The position numbers were made by a program, and so were the translations under genes. From positions 1 through 64,000 of the forward strand of contig JADKAO010000011.1 in assembly GCA_016715285.1 (NCBI GenBank): 64,000 nt of DNA, in the 5' to 3' direction. Positions 62,214 through 64,000 of this stretch are shown one piece after another. How positions within the stretch are numbered: position 1 is the first letter of the stretch; each line of letters opens with the position of its first letter. The stretch is from Actinomycetales bacterium. GTDB taxonomy: Bacteria; Actinomycetota; Actinomycetes; Actinomycetales; Dermatophilaceae. The notes below the pieces were generated by a model that worked only from the letters and a program-made list of their open reading frames with translations, was not told the origin of the DNA and did no database searches.

Positions 62214-63646
62214 GTGACGCTCCCCGGACCCATGTCACCGGCATACCGGCTGGTGACAATCGCGCTGGTCCTGCAGACGACGATGATCGCCTTCGAGGCG
62301 ATGGCAGTGACCACCGCGATGCCCAGCGCTGCGCAGGAACTCGGCTCGGTCGGCTCCTACGGGCTCGCGTTCTCGTTCATGATGACCGCGATGCTCCTGG
62401 GCATCGTGCTCGCAGGGATCTGGACCGACCGATCCGGCCCACTTCCGGGCTTGTATGCCGGGCTCGTCCTGTTCGCGGCCGGTGCCGTCCTCTGCGCCAT
62501 CGCGCCCACCTGGCTATCGCTACTGGCTGGCCGAGTGGTCGCCGGACTGGGCGCGGGGCTCGTCATCGTCGCGGAGTTCGTCGCGATCGGCCGGGTCTAT
62601 CCGGCCGATCTGCGGCCACGGGTCTTCACGTGGATCTCGGCCGCCTGGGTGGTGCCGAGTGTCGTCGGGGCTCCCGTCGCGGGCTGGATCACCTCGACCT
62701 GGTCCTGGCGCGGGGTCTTCTGGATCGTCCTGGCACCGGCTGCGCTCGCGGCCACCTTGCTTGTCCTCCGTCAAGACGCGATTGGGGGGAGCGGCCCCGA
62801 GGCCTCAGCTGACAGTCCAGGCAGCGACCGCGCCGATCATTTGCGGGTGGCTCGACTCGGAGCGGTCGTCGCCCTGAGCGCTGGCGCCGTCCAACTTGCG
62901 ATTCACGAGGGCCAGACCCGAGGGTCGTTCGACGCCACCGTGGGCGGGGTGGCTGCGCTCGGGCTCGTCGCCCTGGGCTGGTCAGTGCCGCGCCTCTTGC
63001 CTCCTGGAACGCTGCGCGCTCGTCGCGGGCTCCTGCGGTGATCGCCTCCCGAGGCCTGTTCAATGCCTCGTTCATGTCCATGGTGACCTTCTTGCCGCTC
63101 ATGCTGGTGCAAGTGTGGGAGCTGTCTCTCACCGCAGCGGGCATGGTCGTCGCGGCGGCATCGCTGGGGTGGAGTGCGGGTTCGTGGATCCAAGGCCGCA
63201 CCGAGGGCGATGTCAACACTCGGGTGCGGCTCGTCGCGAATGGAGCGGCTGTGCTCACCTGCGCGACGATCGCGATCGCCCTCGCCACCGCCACCCACTC
63301 CCCCGTGTGGGCCTTCGTCATCGCGGTCGCGGCGGCCGGCCTGGCGATGGGTACGGGATCGACGACCCTCTCGGTGCTCGTCCTCGACCTCAGCCGGCCG
63401 AGCGACCATGGCCGCGCATCAGCGGCCCTCCAACTGTCAGACGTGCTCGGCTCCGTGCTGGGGATCGGCGCGGCGACTGCGATCTTCGGCGCGCTCCTGG
63501 CTCGCGGAGGCACGTTCGCTTACGTCGTCATCGAGGTCCTCCTCGCTGCCATCGCCGCGGTCGCGGTGGGTGCGGGACGCCGATGCCGGCCAGCTGACGA
63601 GACTGACGCGCTAGGCGACCCGAGCGAGAACCTGTCCGTGCGGTAG
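62214..63646 (+). pseudogene. MFS transporter, apparently frameshifted
   Basis: Two adjoining frames make one MFS protein. The first (GTG 62214 to TGA 63041) holds spans 1-8 (LVTIALVLQTTMIAFEAMAVTTAMP, GRVVAGLGAGLVIVAEFVA, SAAWVVPSVVGAPVAGWI). The second (from 63038) continues ASRGLFNASFMSMVTFLPLML to the C-terminus. The break lies at the GGG of 63027-63029: one more G would join GTLRARRG to APAVIASRGLF. The overlap of TGA and GTG would also allow coupled translation of two halves, but a single transporter is the simpler reading. A DHA2-like drug/solute exporter by sequence; substrate unknown. Confidence 0.75.
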
Positions 63647-64000
63647 CCGCACGCGCACCCAGCGCCCGCACCGCCACGTCTGGGCCTCGCCTTCAGGATC
63701 CGGGGCAAAAAACCCCAGCGCGTATGCCGTGAAACCCACCGCCGCGGTCACGTCCCCGACCGGCGCCGACCAGACGCGATCCCGTGCAGCCTCAACGGCG
63801 GCTGACCCCACGCCCGATGGCACTGCGGCAGCGATCTGCGCGATGCCCTGGGTCGCAGCCTCGTGCAAGAGACCCAGGTCCACGGATGACGACAGCACCC
63901 ACGGGCCGCCGAGCGGCATCTGCCCGGCCCAGGGGGAATGCGTGTGCGCCGGAGGGACTGGGAGCACTCGTTCGGCTGTTCTCGCCCGGGCAAAGCGATC
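63611..64000 (-). CDS. Partial hypothetical protein, open at the window edge
   Basis: The frame stays open to position 64000, so the true start lies outside the window; a GTG at 63967 exists but coding-like sequence (ARTAERVLPVPPAHT) continues past it. At least 129 residues are visible: SPWAGQMPLGGPWVLSSSVDLG, AAVPSGVGSAAVEAARDRVWSAPVGD, and a C-terminus GRWVRVRLPHGQVLARVA. Its 3' end overlaps the MFS gene by 36 bp on the other strand. I do not recognise it. Confidence 0.55.
   Translation of the reverse strand, partial: DRFARARTAERVLPVPPAHTHSPWAGQMPLGGPWVLSSSVDLGLLHEAATQGIAQIAAAVPSGVGSAAVEAARDRVWSAPVGDVTAAVGFTAYALGFFAPDPEGEAQTWRCGRWVRVRLPHGQVLARVA

Overview
The window is chromosomal core DNA from a high-GC actinobacterium. 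The evidence is strong GC bias at third codon positions, many GTG starts, WhiB and PdtaS homologues, a mycobacterial-type Kgd, NucS in place of MutS/MutL, and gene order. The run nrtL-lysA-hom-thrC-thrB-rho-...-rpmE-prfA-prmC-tsaC-glyA-wecA-atp matches the conserved actinobacterial lysA-to-atp order. I would guess a member of Micrococcales (Intrasporangiaceae/Dermatophilaceae-like), but nothing here proves the family. There is no CRISPR, prophage or insertion sequence.

Layout. 1-15 kb holds an ethylmalonyl-CoA pathway neighbourhood: an epimerase, crotonyl-CoA carboxylase/reductase, a double-module 3-hydroxybutyryl-CoA dehydrogenase, ethylmalonyl-CoA mutase and, divergent from it, a cobalamin adenosyltransferase that would supply its cofactor. 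Interleaved are an AI-2E family exporter, a cNMP-CBS-DUF294 protein paired with a DEDDh exonuclease, Pit phosphate transport and NucS. 14.8-24.1 kb is the F1Fo ATP synthase operon on the minus strand. A HIT-like gene lies between atpD and atpC, and a textbook Crp/GlxR operator sits just upstream of the first gene. 24-40.5 kb holds wecA, glyA, tsaC, prmC, prfA and rpmE, a HAD-phosphatase/P-loop ATPase fusion, a TRIC channel, rho with a long GQQ repeat, the threonine/lysine genes, an ArgS-like anticodon-binding protein and tRNA-Arg(CCG). 40.5-50 kb holds two CorC/HlyC-type membrane proteins, an ABC exporter and kgd followed by two small genes. 50-64 kb holds whiB, pdtaS, a giant NAD-glutamate dehydrogenase, pruA, gpsA, a glycerophosphodiesterase and an MFS transporter.

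The most striking signal is not a gene. The octamer GTATGCCG (reverse complement CGGCATAC) recurs about 80 times in 64 kb, roughly one per 800 bp. It occurs in both orientations, in coding and intergenic DNA, and in all six possible reading frames. Several copies lie as close inverted pairs that form hairpins between or after genes, an arrangement resembling DNA uptake sequences of naturally competent bacteria or the HIP1 repeat of cyanobacteria. I know of no description of it in this lineage. It is the best candidate here for an undescribed genome-wide system.

Two genes near the right end (gpsA and the MFS transporter) each carry an apparent loss of one G in a short G run. These are either assembly errors or real frameshifts.
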